NCBI GenBank assembly: GCA_003194525.1
Contig: NBIV01000031.1
Span: forward strand, 310,001-374,000
From: Gracilariopsis chorda
Taxonomy: Eukaryota > Rhodophyta > Florideophyceae > Gracilariales > Gracilariaceae
Direction: 5' to 3'
DNA length: 64,000 nucleotides
Shown in pieces: positions 10,561-21,542 of this stretch (positions are counted from its first letter, which is position 1; each line of letters opens with the position of its first letter). Made by a program: the position numbers and the translations under genes. A model generated the notes under the pieces. The model was not told where the DNA came from. It saw only the letters and a list, made by a program, of their open reading frames with translations, and did no database searches.

Positions 10561-10703
10561 GTTGAAAGACCACCCGGTTGGCCATGTTTCCAGTTCAAAT
10601 TTTGAAATGTGGGGCCATGCGGATCAGATTTCAATTTTTTTAATTTTGCGTGCCGTTGCGCTGACGTCATATGAGGTCAGCGCACCGGTCCGATAGACAC
10701 TAG

Positions 10704-10937
10704 GAACAACGACGAGTAAAGTATCAAGCAAGTTTTCTTTTACTTCGAAATTTGGACTTCATCATGGTCAATGATTACAGTTTCACACAAGAGGAAGCGG
10801 CCTTCAGCCATGGGTGGCGCCACGCACCGCAGTGGAGGAGTGATAAAACGCGATGGGAAAAAAAAAGGTGCAGAAAGCATAAGCAGAAAAGCAAGTAGTT
10901 TAATTCAATGAATGAAGAACACAAGAAATATTATTAT
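10704..10937. other. Stretch between piggyBac element and Helitron helicase
   Basis: This is downstream of the minus-strand Helitron helicase frame and probably holds the Helitron 3' end. A self-complementary GTGGCGCCAC lies near 10815, but I could not place the hairpin plus CTRR terminus with confidence. Confidence 0.35.
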
Positions 10938-12468
10938 AGTTGTGGAGGGATGCAAAAATGGTTGTCTTCAAGCAGCACTGGGTAGGCGATGGCGACAGGC
11001 ATGGGCTAAACGTTGTGCACTTTTTCAGATGTAGGTTGTGGGTCATCCAGGAGCAGCACATGGTCATTCCTTCAGACGCGCGACAATGCGACATACAACT
11101 AACCGGCGCAGAAGAAGTTGGATCGCACATCCACAACAAAGCCATCCAAGGTGTTTTTCTGTCCTTTGTGAATGGTGGTTGCAAACTCGAGACGAATGGG
11201 GAAGTACCTTCGCATCATGCGAATATCTGCGAAAGAAAACTCAAAGCCGATACGATGTAGAAGCTGTCGTGTCAGAACCTGTCCTCTTTTGTTCAATCGA
11301 GCCATTTGCATCGTATACTTATCTAAACTGACGACTACGAACAGCTTTCCGTTGACCAAATCAAGATACAGCACGTTCCAAATTACCATAACTGGCACAC
11401 CGATTTTCAAGTCTTAGTTATGAGGCGATACCCTAGTAGGCGCATACTGATATGCAAACTCGGGGACGATAGTACTGGCGAAGTCAGACTCTGGGTTCTG
11501 TCCACGATCAGGTTGCACGTTTTTCGCTGACGAAAGAGTGAAGCGCTCACCAGGAAACAGATCTAGCGCTGCCGCATTATCTTCGTCGACCAACTGGTTT
11601 GTGGCGGCAATGAGAATCCACATCCTCCTTGCGTCGTGTTTTGATCCACTTCCACAAGAATTTGTAAGCGTTGTGCATGCCACCGGTAGATCTGAGTGGT
11701 AGTGGAGCGTGTTGGATATTGTTTTGCGTGCAATGGAACGTAATAGTGACGCGAATGACGGATCATCGGCTTGGCGTACTTGTTCGGTGAGGTACAGCAC
11801 TTGAACCGAGCACAATGTCCACAGATCACTCTTCTACGGCAATTCGTTGAGAATTTTTGTGTACACTCGTCTCACATTTCCACTTGGCTCGCCCTCCATG
11901 TACACCTGCGGCACCACTTGAAGCAGCTGGTAGTAGTCGCCAGATAGAACGATGGTCAAGCCCCCAAACGGAGGCGGGTTTTCCATTCCACTGCAGCGAA
12001 GATCTTTGAGCAAAGCATCCATGAGTTCGAAGAGCTTTCGTGAGAGCATGGACGCGTCATCCAAGACGAGCAGTTTTATTTCGCGTAGCAGTTCTGCACG
12101 TTGAGATCGGGGACCGTACTTTGACAAAGTGGCTGTAATGCTGCTTCTGCTGTCCCTATCAGCTACACCCAGTCGAGCAGGCCATGTAAATTGCGGCCAA
12201 CTTCGTACAGCGAAGCTGCAATGCCTGTTTTAGCAATCATTTCGGCCAGCATTCCTTCCGACTCAGTGATGTCACGAATGAGGTTTAGCACGTATGTCTT
12301 TCCGGTTCCTGCGGATTCTTGCACAAAGAACACGTTTCCAGGAGTGCTTGTTCGCTCCTGCAGCGCCTGTCGTTGTTGCAATGCGGCAATGACGGTGTCA
12401 ATGACTTGTCTTTGGCGAGGTTTTAGGGTGGCGTACCTTGACTGCAAAGTTGACGAATTTCGCACCAC
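10938..12468 (-). pseudogene. Helitron PIF1-type helicase domain, fragmented
   Basis: Helicase motifs appear in order but in pieces. Walker A lies in QESAGTGKTYVLNLI (12163-12468). Walker B lies in LLVLDDASML, followed by GGLTIVLSGDYYQLLQV (11834-12127). Near 11150-11260 comes RRYFPIRLEFATTIHKGQ, equivalent to the PIF1 motif that usually continues with a QG pair; here the residue after Gln is Lys. Around 11040-11100 the frame reads QLYVALSRV, the last superfamily 1 motif. Frame changes between these blocks and a stop after the Walker A segment show decay. Confidence 0.8.
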
Positions 12469-12890
12469 TCGCGCGTCTCGAGTTGTTCTAGCTCAATTTG
12501 CATCAGTCAATGCTGCATGATCCTGCTGTATGTGTTGGGAGAAGAAGCTGTGATCGCGAAACAGTCGTCCAACGTGCCAGTCTGAGACCTCCACCACACG
12601 TCGATACATTTCTTGCTTTCGTTTCTGCTCATCTCCTGTATGTATGTCGCTACATAGCTCCTCCCAGTTTTCGACGGCCATTTTCTCTGGGTCTGCGCCT
12701 TGTTTGTATAGTGTGACAAGTACACGTCGTAGCTCGGAGGGCGTGCTGTAGGTCTGCACTGCTTCTTGAAATGCAATATCAAACTCGGATACGTCCGCGA
12801 GCAGTCCGCTTAAAATCGCGTTTTCACGATACGTTCCATACTGCTGTCCGTTGAAAGTCCTTGCTTCTTCATAAGAGCTCGAGCCGTAAT

Positions 12891-13928
12891 TCATGAGCAG
12901 CAAGCGCAGAACAAATAGCTCAATGTCCGACGGTGAAACACCTCTGATCCTTGCGACGCATGCTCGTCTTCTGTGCGCTCTACCACGTATATAGGCGGAT
13001 TCCAGTCGTCTGTGGGCACCTGAGTGCTGTTTCCGTCGTATTGGCTAAGCACGCGGGCTGGAAGCGTGCAATACAATCGAACTTTTTCAAAGTAGGAAAA
13101 GAAGTCGAGGTTCTCGTATGCTTCGGACCTTGCAAAGTATCTCTCCAGTGTAGACCGCTGCGATGCAGAAAAAAGCTGGTTTGGATCTCTCAGCAGCAAT
13201 TTGCGCTCTCCTTCCAAGTGAATGGCCAGTACCTCTACTTTTGGTACGATGTGAACATGTCGAAACCCAAAAATTCTCAAAGCTGCATTGACGGCACCCA
13301 CCACACGTGCTCGCATGTATGCACGAATGTCATTCTGCGCCTGCGGCTCTTTTTGCTGCTTGTTCTGTGTGCCTGTCTCATTAGCACCACTCACATTGAG
13401 CACTACCTCCTGAGCTTTGGGCTGCTTAAACGCGTACTTTATCAGATAAGCCACTGCTCCCCCTCCTTGCGTGCGTTCTACGTTGATATGAGAGCGGTAA
13501 TTCTTGGTTAGAGTTGGGTTGTACGGCAAAATCCTGAGGTCTTGTTGCCTTCTTCTGCGGAAGATCACGCGATTCGTGCCTTTTTCACTATACGTCTCCG
13601 GCAGAATCATATTGCTGTCGTATCCAAACTTGCACCGCCCAGTGCGATTTCGGCAATAGGGGGAGTGGCGGTGCCTGTGCATGAAACGAATGAGGGCACG
13701 CAACGCGTTGTCTTCGCCTGGAAGGGGACGTTCTGCACGAATGAGCTCGTGGATCACATCAAAGTTTTCAATCATGCCTCCTTCGAGCCACACGAGCATG
13801 TGGTGATGAGGCACATTGCGCTCTTGAAACTCGAGCTTTGATGCAAGCCCCAGGCACTTCATTCCAAAGATGTGCTCCGAGTTCTTCTCCAAGTCCTTCA
13901 TGAAGTCGTTTGCGAACTGGTTGTACAC
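12891..13928 (-). pseudogene. Helitron Rep (HUH endonuclease) domain fragment
   Basis: The open stretch encodes 345 residues of the Helitron Rep region. It holds EFQERNVPHHHMLVWL, corresponding to the HUH metal-binding motif, and AYLIKYAFK, corresponding to the two catalytic tyrosines separated by three residues. The block FMHRHRHSPYCRNRTGRCKF also matches the usual cysteine-containing stretch after the HUH motif. Helitron-like sequence continues on both sides: upstream, 13947-14159 reads RRPHSLFITITMNIW in another frame after a break, and downstream, 12493-12903 encodes the linker to the helicase. Confidence 0.85.
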
Positions 13929-14213
13929 CCTTGCAATCAGATCCGGTCAGTCAAACGGTCTTGGGCGGTTAATATGTGCCGTAAATGCCCCACGATCAGT
14001 GGTGTCCATCTCGAGGCGCTGGATGTCCTCTCTCCAGATGTTCATGGTGATTGTAATGAACAAAGAATGCGGTCTTCTTCGCTCTACGATCGCCTGTAAA
14101 TCTATGTGCTTGCTCTTCCAGTACGCTGCTGAGCTGACAGAGTCATCGGGCAGAAACATGCGTCCTATTTGTGCGAACTGGGATGGTGACCCATGACCTT
14201 TTTCCTGTTGTGC

Positions 14214-15576
14214 TTACTGGATCTCTTGCTTTTGTACAATACGTGCCTTTTTTTCTCTCTCCAAGCAACATAGTCGCATGTCCTCAATATTTTTGTCCGT
14301 GCGGAGCATCCACATCTGCATCAACGGTCCACTGTTTAGGAGGATGTTCTGAGTACAGACGTCGCTTCGCATTCTGAGCCCAGGTGAGCTTTCGGGTTTT
14401 CCACTCGTTGACGCTGATACCTGAGCTTTATTTTGCGGAGTTCCTCGCATCCAGAAACAGGCTGATGTCAAAAGTTTCGTGCTGATCACCCTACGGGTAG
14501 AGAAGAGGGAAAGTGCCCTTCTCTGCAAGTTTGGATGCCGGTTCTAGACGTCGGTACCGCACTTACGCTTTATTTGCGGCATCCGCAGTCGCCCCTGCTC
14601 TAGCAGCAGCAGCAGTAGTCACTGCAGCGTGCTCTCCGGTAACGGTTCCTTCTACCAAGCGCGGTATTTGAGACTCCACTCAGTACAGGCCAGTTAGATC
14701 CACGACGAGCGTTCTCATCATGGTTGGCCCGCCACCAGGAACATCTTCAGGGAGAGGGCCAGCACCCACATGAGTAGCACTGACTATGGCACTTCGGGTT
14801 CTTTAGTATCCACGTACGACTACTCTCTCTTCTGCTGCCTGCATGCTGATATCTACGGTAGTCTCTGCATTTTATTGTTATTGTTGCGTGCTAGTCGTGG
14901 ATCGGTACCACTCGCCCACCAAGTCTGGCTTGGGCTGGATCACATCGTGCAACTTGGGCACGATGTCTCGTACGTTGATGTCTTAAATGAACGCACGCCA
15001 ACTGGCACACGCGTAGTGAGGTGAATCCAAGGAAGGCGGACCGGTATCCCACAGAAAGCTGTAGTGCGTGTTGTTCTGGTTCTGCGTGGGCAGCGCGAGA
15101 GCTGCGTTGCTCTCAAGTCTGAGAAAGGAGCGCCGGCCTCCCTTCACATACGACATGTCCATGAACGCTTCCGTCGTCGCGAAGAGCGTATTCAAGTTGA
15201 GTAAATGGCTGTGAAAGGCTCTCACTCTATAAAGACCGTTAACCAACTCACTGCTATGCCTTCTGCGGAACGTGACGCCCCATCCTGATATTCTTTTCAT
15301 TTCACAGCACACTCCAGTGACCTCTTTGCCAAGCAAAACACATCCGCAATACTTGCAGCTATGAATTTTAAATTTCCAGTCCGCGTACGGGCAGGAGAAG
15401 AGCGTGTGTGAGTGTTCGCCGCATCTTCCGCATCGCCTTTGACCTGCAGTGGGAAGCGTCTCAATCTCCGGCACGCTTGCATGGATGACCGAATCATTCC
15501 TCGCCTGAGCTGCCACGGAATCCCACGCATAGTACACGCGATAGAGTCCTCGATCAGGACGCCCAGCACAGTACAT
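14214..15576 (-). pseudogene. Helitron N-terminal Cys-rich region, fragmented
   Basis: The 14983-15576 segment encodes RRCGRCGEHSHTLFSCPY followed by HSCKYCGCVLLGKEVTGVCC. These paired cysteines are arranged like the zinc-binding region that precedes Rep in Helitron proteins. Downstream coding signal at 14214-14528 continues in a different frame. The intervening 14530-14980 has stops in all minus frames and a short CAG-rich run near 14600. The rest is degenerate. Confidence 0.6.
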
Positions 15577-15603
15577 GACCGTCGTATCAAGCTTTTTCTG
15601 TTG

Positions 15604-15873
15604 CTGATGCTGCGGCTAGTGTGAGGGAGCCGGTTTGATCTTATCTTCTTCCACCTACATCGGAATGGGCATCTGTTGTTCTTACTGTTCATCTTGTGGC
15701 AGCGCAGGCAGCGGTGGCACGTGTGAGAGATCCGGGGTGATCTCATCCTCTTCCACTTCCATCGGGACCAGCATCTGTTCTGCTTGTGGCAGAGCAGGCA
15801 GCTGTGGCAGCGGTGGTTGTGAGGGAGCAGAGATGATCTCATCCTCTTCCACTTCCATCGCAACGGGCATCTG
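15604..15873 (-). repeat. Tandem repeat encoding Pro-rich and acidic units
   Basis: About two and a half copies of a 90-100 bp unit lie head to tail inside the Helitron N-terminal region. Each copy encodes an acidic core similar to PMEVEEDEI followed by a Pro/Leu/Gln-rich linker. The third copy, nearest 15604, is truncated and has a stop in the core. The repeat lies between the Gly/Arg-rich N-terminus and the Cys-rich region. Confidence 0.7.
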
Positions 15874-16380
15874 TTATGCAGGCATCGTTGGGAGAGGGGG
15901 AGGCATTGGAGGCGGTGGAATGTGACTTGGAAGGCCTCTCACAAACTCCAGAAATCCAGGAATTGGGCACGAAGTTGGTGGACCTGTGGAAACGGAGCTA
16001 CTGAATCGAGCGGCACTTGTGCTAACTGCAGCTGCAACCGAAGTAGGTGCAGGAGTAGTTTCGTCTTCTTATACCGCTGGAACAATAGGTCCTTGAACGT
16101 GCCCTCCGCTCTCATTTACTCCCAACTCATCTGTAGCTGGAAAATCTGGTGCTCTTCGGGGTCTTCTAGCTCCTGCCCGTGCTTCACCACTGCCGACACG
16201 ACTACCACCAGCGTTTTGCCTTGCACCCCTTCCGTTCAACCTGGCACTTCCAGAATTGTCTCTGGCACCTCCCGAGTTAGATCGAACGCGACCAGAGTTC
16301 GGACGTCACCCTCCTCTCGTCATTTCAAATCACCAAAAAAAAAAAATTCTATGTTTTTAAACCGTTAAAAGATTTGCTAG

Positions 16381-17211
16381 AGTTCCAGAATAATTTTCAA
16401 TATAACACAAATTTGAAAGTGAAAGAATGGTTGCAGTTTGTTGCGTTGCACCCACCGGGCCTAATTGCATGAGCAATTAAAAAATTTCTGCAAGACTTAT
16501 ATTTTCCAAATGCAGTCGTCTGCAGGAAAGGGACTCTCGACACACTTCTGTTGGATTATGACGGGAGGAGTGTGCCCAGCCAGTTTTCAAGCCGTTTGAT
16601 GTTTAACCCACGTCCGGTTGTAAGGAATGGTCTGCCTTTACTCACACACCGAAGTGTGCTTTCCGGCCTCAAGGGGTACGACACGGCGGCCGCCCCGGAC
16701 CCTGCACAGCAAGCTGGTATTAGATCCGGGAAACCCTCAGACTTCCTGATCGCCGTCAAACGACCGGTATATCACAGAGGAGCGCCTGACCTTACCCAGA
16801 TCCGTGGTGCTTAGTGGGTTACTCTTGTGGAGACCTGCACACAAGCTTGGCCTTGCCTATGGCCCAGGCCAGCAAACAGTGCCCAAAGTAGCAAAAGGTT
16901 ACGACACTGCGCTATTGGCCAAGCCGGAATGGGATGCAAAATTGTGGTTAGGGTCGTCAAGCGAGATGCATTTGGCACTGCTCTAGTGCAGTATATACGT
17001 CTGTTGCAGGCATTTCTGCAACGAAACTTCTGTATGCACTGCACTGGCGCAGTGCAATTTGCCACGTGTCAGAATGAACAGCCGGGTTTTGCTGCTGAGT
17101 GGCTGGTAGTACAATTTGATTGTATTGCAATCCATTCAGCAGCCATTGAGCAGTCAACATGCAGCAGCAGCTAACTAACTGAACGCTTTGCTGCTGCTGC
17201 TGCTGTTGTTT
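16381..17211. other. Unassigned stretch between Helitron and pogo-like element
   Basis: No gene is supported. Short open frames at 16551-17174 have no family motif. Near the right end are CAG and CTG trinucleotide runs, at 17161-17171 and 17189-17206, close enough to fold on each other. Confidence 0.4.
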
Positions 17212-17307
17212 TTAATGGTAGGGAGGCGTTGCGCCAAATGGGCGTTTTGCATGCGCAAACGGGGGCGTGTAAAGCGAATTTGTGACGCAACGCCTCCCAT
17301 CAGTTAA
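17212..17307. repeat. TTAA-bounded foldback element, about 88 bp
   Basis: TTAA occurs at 17212-17215 and 17304-17307. Inside, 17221-17236 (GGGAGGCGTTGCGCCA) and 17283-17298 form a 15-of-16 inverted repeat, set five bases in from each TTAA. The interior also has partial inverted symmetry around GCATGC. The shape suggests a very small non-autonomous DNA transposon with TTAA duplication, or a stable hairpin. No coding capacity is present. Confidence 0.55.
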
Positions 17308-17549
17308 GAACACCCCCCTCATACGCATTTAACTGCTTATAGTGGAGATATGTTCCACTACGATAAAGAAAACTCATCACTTGTGCAGAAGTAGTCGAAC
17401 ACTTGTTCAAGTTGAAGGCAAAACAGATAATTGCAGTTTTGTCCCTTATTTTCTTGAAAGACACACAACTAAAGCACTCATAGGAATAGTAAAAATTAAC
17501 AGTCACCAAACGCCTTGACTGGAGAATAATCAGTTACTTCGCACAAAAT

Positions 17550-19330
17550 GCTTCATGGCAGATCTCAGCTTCCCGTAGAGTGCCGCTTTGCGGCATTTGA
17601 CTTCGCAATTGCTCTGCGAACCGAAAGAGGTCATGGCACTTGGTATCCGTCACCATATCGAGTGACCCGACGAACTGCAGCCAAATTATCAAACTCCAAC
17701 CTTGCGACCCTCCGCTTCTCTTTCTCTACAGCAACCATCCGCGCTTCGTCCGCCCCTTTCACATCCTTCACATTCCTCTGCTGCTTCTTTCTTAAGTCCT
17801 GCAATTCCAAAAAGCCCAATTCCGCATGAGATGTAAGTACAGCACCATATATAGTGTCAGAAAACCGGAGTAATGGACATGGACATCGTTAATAACATCT
17901 TGAATTGATCGATCGTTCTCCTTATCCATCATATCTACCATTTACTCCACACTTGAAAGGCGATAGGGTTCCTCCAAACTATAAGGGCGAGATTGAGAGA
18001 AGAGATGGCAGTCATCGAACGGATATATTCTGCACCTCGAGAACCCAGAGTTGATGTTGGAAGTAGTTACGCTGAGAGTATACGCCTTTGAAATGATTTG
18101 GGACACATCAAACTCGTTCATAGGCTTTTGTGCCCTGCATTGAGATTGGTAGACCTTCTTTAGAAGTGCACGATAGTGATACTTCCGTGACGGAAATACG
18201 GCTATGTCGAGAGGCTGCGTTGTGCCAATGGTGTGAGCTGAGAGAGCATAGGCTATGACGTTTGATTTGGCGACCATTTCGAAGATTGGAATGTCTAGGT
18301 GACTACGATACCCTTCATAGATCAAAAGAATCTTACCAGTGCTTCTCTTCCTTTCTGTTTGCTTCAGAAACTGTTCAGCCCACTTGACGAAGTTCGCATG
18401 GTCAACTGAGGCGATTTCTTTTCGTGCCGTGACAAGCGACCCGTGTGGCAACAACTCACTTATACATTCAGTTCTCTCTTCGTTTCCTCCGCTTGTAATT
18501 ATTCTGCGTACAAGAATTCGCGTTCCTTGGAAGACAAACATTGGAGGGCAGAGGTCACCGTTTGCAAACACGGCGGCTAGAAGGGTGATTCAATTACCAT
18601 TCTCAAAGCTTGGATTAGGCAAGAGTGGTGTAACTCCTCTCCGAGCCAGAACTTTCTTCTGGTTTCCATACTTCCGCTCAGTGCTCGGCGAAAATCCAGT
18701 TTCGTCTACTTTCGCAATGTGGGAAGGGAGAATTTTGTGGAACTCGATTAGTTTCTTCAATTTTCTCATGTGGGCAACTAGAATTTTTGCATTCTTGGCT
18801 TCAAATCGCTTAGCGTCCTGTCGAGACGGCTTTCGAAATATGATTGTATCGCTATGAAGGGCTTCAAAGAGCTCAGAAAAGCGCCTTGCGGGCCTGCCGT
18901 TGCGAAACCGAAGGGATTCTTTGCGCCAAGGAGGAAATTTCTCCACGAGCATCTCTACGGTATCCATCAAATCCTGCCAAGACAGGGGACGACCACGGTT
19001 GGCGTGCTCCAGGAGAATATCGACGACGTTTTTCTCCTCGGATGCTGTGAGGGATCTCCTGGAAGCCTTTCTCTGCTGTGTTTCTTTCGATTGTCATTGG
19101 TACTGGTAATGTAGTGCTGATGGGGACAAGTGAACTTCCTCTGCGGCTTTGCGGAAGGAATAACCTGCATCAATCAATTCGATTCCACGTGAGATGTAGC
19201 GCTCAATTCGGTTGCTACCGAGCACATAGAACTGGTTTCGGCATACTGGGGCCATGATGGATGGAACTGTTGTGGACGGGATACATCCAGCAACGCTGGT
19301 GGTGATGAATACGGACGGGACTTTATACAC
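17550..19330 (-). pseudogene. pogo/Tigger-like (DDE_1) transposase, broken
   Basis: Coding signal runs leftward from 19330. First comes a helix-turn-helix (IELIDAGYSFRKAAEEVHLS). At 18590-18970 the frame contains KVDETGFSP, the block with the first catalytic Asp. At 17942-18571 it contains ILLIYEGYRSHLD and TIGTTQPLDIAVFPSRKY, the DDE_1 blocks around the second and third acidic residues; note YEGYRSH where an Asp-Gly-His-type block is usual. A Lys/Arg-rich helical tail can be read at 17631-17819. Frames change between segments. Pogo-like elements belong to the Tc1/mariner superfamily and insert at TA. I could not define terminal repeats. Confidence 0.8.
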
Positions 19331-19399
19331 TGAAGGAAAGGATTTTCTAGTCTAGGATGCCACTGGTAAAGAATTTGTCAAGAGATTGAGATTACGTCA

Positions 19400-19910
19400 A
19401 GCACTTCTCTGTGATTGGATTAATGAAAGGGAATGGCCTTCGCTCTTGAATTGCGCTTGTTGAAGAAGAGTTAGTTTTTATTGCTATCACACTTGTACCT
19501 TGTAGAACCTACGCTGCCATCTGATTTCTTGCTTGGAGTCTGAAACCGAGTTCACTCTAACCTACAGCTTCAATGTTCCTACGCTGGTTGTGATAAAGCG
19601 AATCTGTTGGGAGCATTAGATTAGACAAGCTCTGTTCTCTGATTTGGTTAACAAAAGAGAATGGCCTTGGCCCCTGAATTAGAGTTGACCGTTGCGGTCA
19701 TAGGATGCAGAGATTTTTGCTTCGAAGATTGCGCACAAAGGACCTGCTCTTTCCATTCTCGCGCTTGCTAAAGATGAGTTTACCCTTTGGTGCTACCGCG
19801 CTTGTAGCTTGTAGACCATACCCTGCCATCTGCTTCCATGCTCGAACTCTGAAACCGCGTTCACTACGAGCTATGGCTTCAATTTTTCTTGGCTTGTGAT
19901 GATAACGCCC
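19400..19910. repeat. Imperfect direct repeat, about 230-260 bp, two copies
   Basis: Copy 1 (about 19408-19608) and copy 2 (about 19640-19905) share ordered blocks. Both contain a GAATGGCCTT block, then a Ctt-rich middle, then CTTGTAnCTTGTAGA, then CTGAAACCG with GTTCACT, and finally a block around GCTTCAAT and GTGATrA. They differ by substitutions and small gaps. No open frame is shared. It could be an old tandem duplication of transposon-terminal sequence. Confidence 0.6.
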
Positions 19911-20200
19911 AGTCTGTGGGGCTTTTTGTTGATTTCTCCATATTTGCTTGTTAAATCACGTTGTACTGAACGTGATGCACCTGTCCATAACTTACGGTAC
20001 ACCAAAAGTATGAGAGTGGAAGCTCTAAGAGCATTCCCACCGTGTCAGCCCAAAGACCAAAAATTACTGTGTTCCCTTTGGCCATACCAAGAGACGTTTT
20101 TGGGCTCATTCCCAAAAATCGATCATCCCAGTGGGACTAACTCCGTACTTCTGACCAAACTGTTCTGCCCTCCATTGCCGGCTCCAGTCTCACTTCCCCA

Positions 20201-21542
20201 ATGTCCTCCCCTCCACATTCCAATACCAGCTTGAGCTCCGATTCAGAGCTGGAAACATACGCCACCGCTGTCTTCGTTGCCTGTGCAACGACAATAATGG
20301 AAGCATTGTTTCAAATGCAGGCAAAACTAGGCGGTTCTCGCAAGGGCAAGAAAGCCAAAAGAGATGTCCAGCGCTCTCAGGTCGCACTTAGAATCGACAA
20401 CGACTACTTTTGTCGTTATACTGCTGGTGCACCAATTTTCTCTGAAGCCGAGTTTAAGCGCCGAGAACGATTGCCCCGAGAAGTATGGGAAATGTTACGT
20501 GTTGTTGTTTGCACTGTGGACATTTACTTTACCCCGAACCCAGATGCTTTTCTACGCGGTGGAGCCTCAGCAAACCAAAAGCTAACTGCAGCCTTACACC
20601 AGCTTTGCTTCGGCTTTTCTGCAGATGCCGTCGTTGAATACGTTCAAATGGCCCAAAGCAGAAACATAGAGTGTCTGAAGCGATATTCATACGCTGTGTT
20701 CGGCGCTTTTGAAAGAGAATGGCTAGGGTACATGAACGAGGAAGATATCGTTAGGATTGAGGACAGCTGCAATAGTTTGGGGCTTCCAGGCTGCTTGGTT
20801 TGTGTGGATTGTGCGTCTTAGGAGTGGGGCAAATCCCCCGTGGGGTTGCAAGGGCAGTACAAAGGTCACAACAGGAAGGCCGTTTGTCGAATGGAATTCG
20901 TATGTGATGATCGGCTGCGTATATGCCATGTCATGTTTGGGACTCTGGGGGCAAAGAACGACCTGTCAAACATGGACCAACGCAACATTTTTAATGCAGT
21001 ACGATCAGGCAAATGGTCTCCAATCCCGCCGAAAACCTTTATAGCTGGATTAAAAGTAAACTGGTTTTACTACTTACCAGACGAGATCTATCCCGACTTC
21101 CGTATATTCATGAAGCCACCATTCAATCCGCGGACAAAAAGGATAAGATGTACTCCCAGCATCAATCTGCTGCACGAAAAGCCGTTGAGCGCGTGTTCGG
21201 TGTACTAATCAGCCGTTTCAGATACTTTAGAGGCCGGCACGGCTGTGGCACAAAACAGATCTGAACATGGTGGTAAACACGTGTTGCGTGATTTCCAATA
21301 TGATCTGCAATTCTCGAAAGGAAAGCTACACCGGGTCCAAAAACGTGACGTGTAATGATGAGGAGCTGGAGCAGATGCGCTCAGTGAATTTCAAGAAATT
21401 GAAGCACCCAGCATCAACATACGAACAGGCTTTAGTGTGGCGAAAGTACTTCGATCTCATCGAGCACCCGGAGGCTCATCGTTTAATACTGACGGCACTG
21501 AGCAGCCATATATGGAATATGAAGGGGTATTTTGTAGAGTAA
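20201..21542 (+). pseudogene. PIF/Harbinger transposase (DDE_Tnp_4 type), broken
   Basis: The frame opens at an ATG at 20201. Catalytic blocks are visible: CVDCAS followed by EWGKSP (first Asp), FGTLGAKNDLSNMD (second Asp), and KAVERVFGVLISRF (Glu). Three defects break it: a TAG at 20819-20821, where the family has Trp; a frameshift near 21135; and another near 21262, just before a C-terminal segment with NTCCVISNMICN, the usual conserved end. The protein would cut and paste the element together with the SANT/Myb-like partner encoded convergently at 21810-22649. The defects make autonomous activity unlikely. Confidence 0.88.

Larger units (their letters stand above)
7875..10699 (+). mobile_element. 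piggyBac-like DNA transposon, tandem to its miniature copy
   Basis: The 2.8-kb element has the same terminal inverted repeats as 7501-7870 (TGTCTATC... and ...GATAGACA) and the same subterminal palindrome. It is bordered by CTAG at 7871-7874, shared with the miniature copy, and CTAG at 10700-10703. It carries a broken piggyBac-type transposase gene and, near its right end, a tRNA-like insertion at about 10446-10560. Classical piggyBac elements duplicate TTAA, so CTAG here is unusual. Because CTAG is itself palindromic and extends the repeat, the precise boundary could be shifted by one or two bases. Confidence 0.85.
10938..16321 (-). mobile_element. Helitron (rolling-circle transposon), degenerate Rep-helicase
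   Basis: A single minus-strand coding region of about 5.4 kb can be followed from an ATG at about 16321 down to about 10938, interrupted by several stops and frameshifts. In order it encodes a Gly/Arg/Asn-rich N-terminus, a proline-rich repeat zone, a Cys-rich zinc-like region, the Rep (HUH endonuclease) domain and a PIF1-type helicase. That order is diagnostic of Helitrons, which replicate by a rolling circle and insert between A and T without target duplication. The terminal TC and CTRR-plus-hairpin signals were not located with certainty. Broken frames suggest the copy is inactive. Confidence 0.85.

Noticed and set aside
7490..10703. CACTA-type transposon because CACTA and TAGTG occur at the edges
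   Set aside because: CACTA elements begin with CACTA and end with TAGTG; here the order is reversed, and the transposase is of piggyBac type.
10690..10706. CTAG next to a T as the Helitron 3' CTRR end
   Set aside because: No short GC-rich hairpin precedes it, and the same CTAG is explained by the piggyBac-like boundary.
15635..15925. Gly/Ser-rich plus-strand frame
   Set aside because: It is the antisense shadow of the Helitron's repeated Pro/acidic region.
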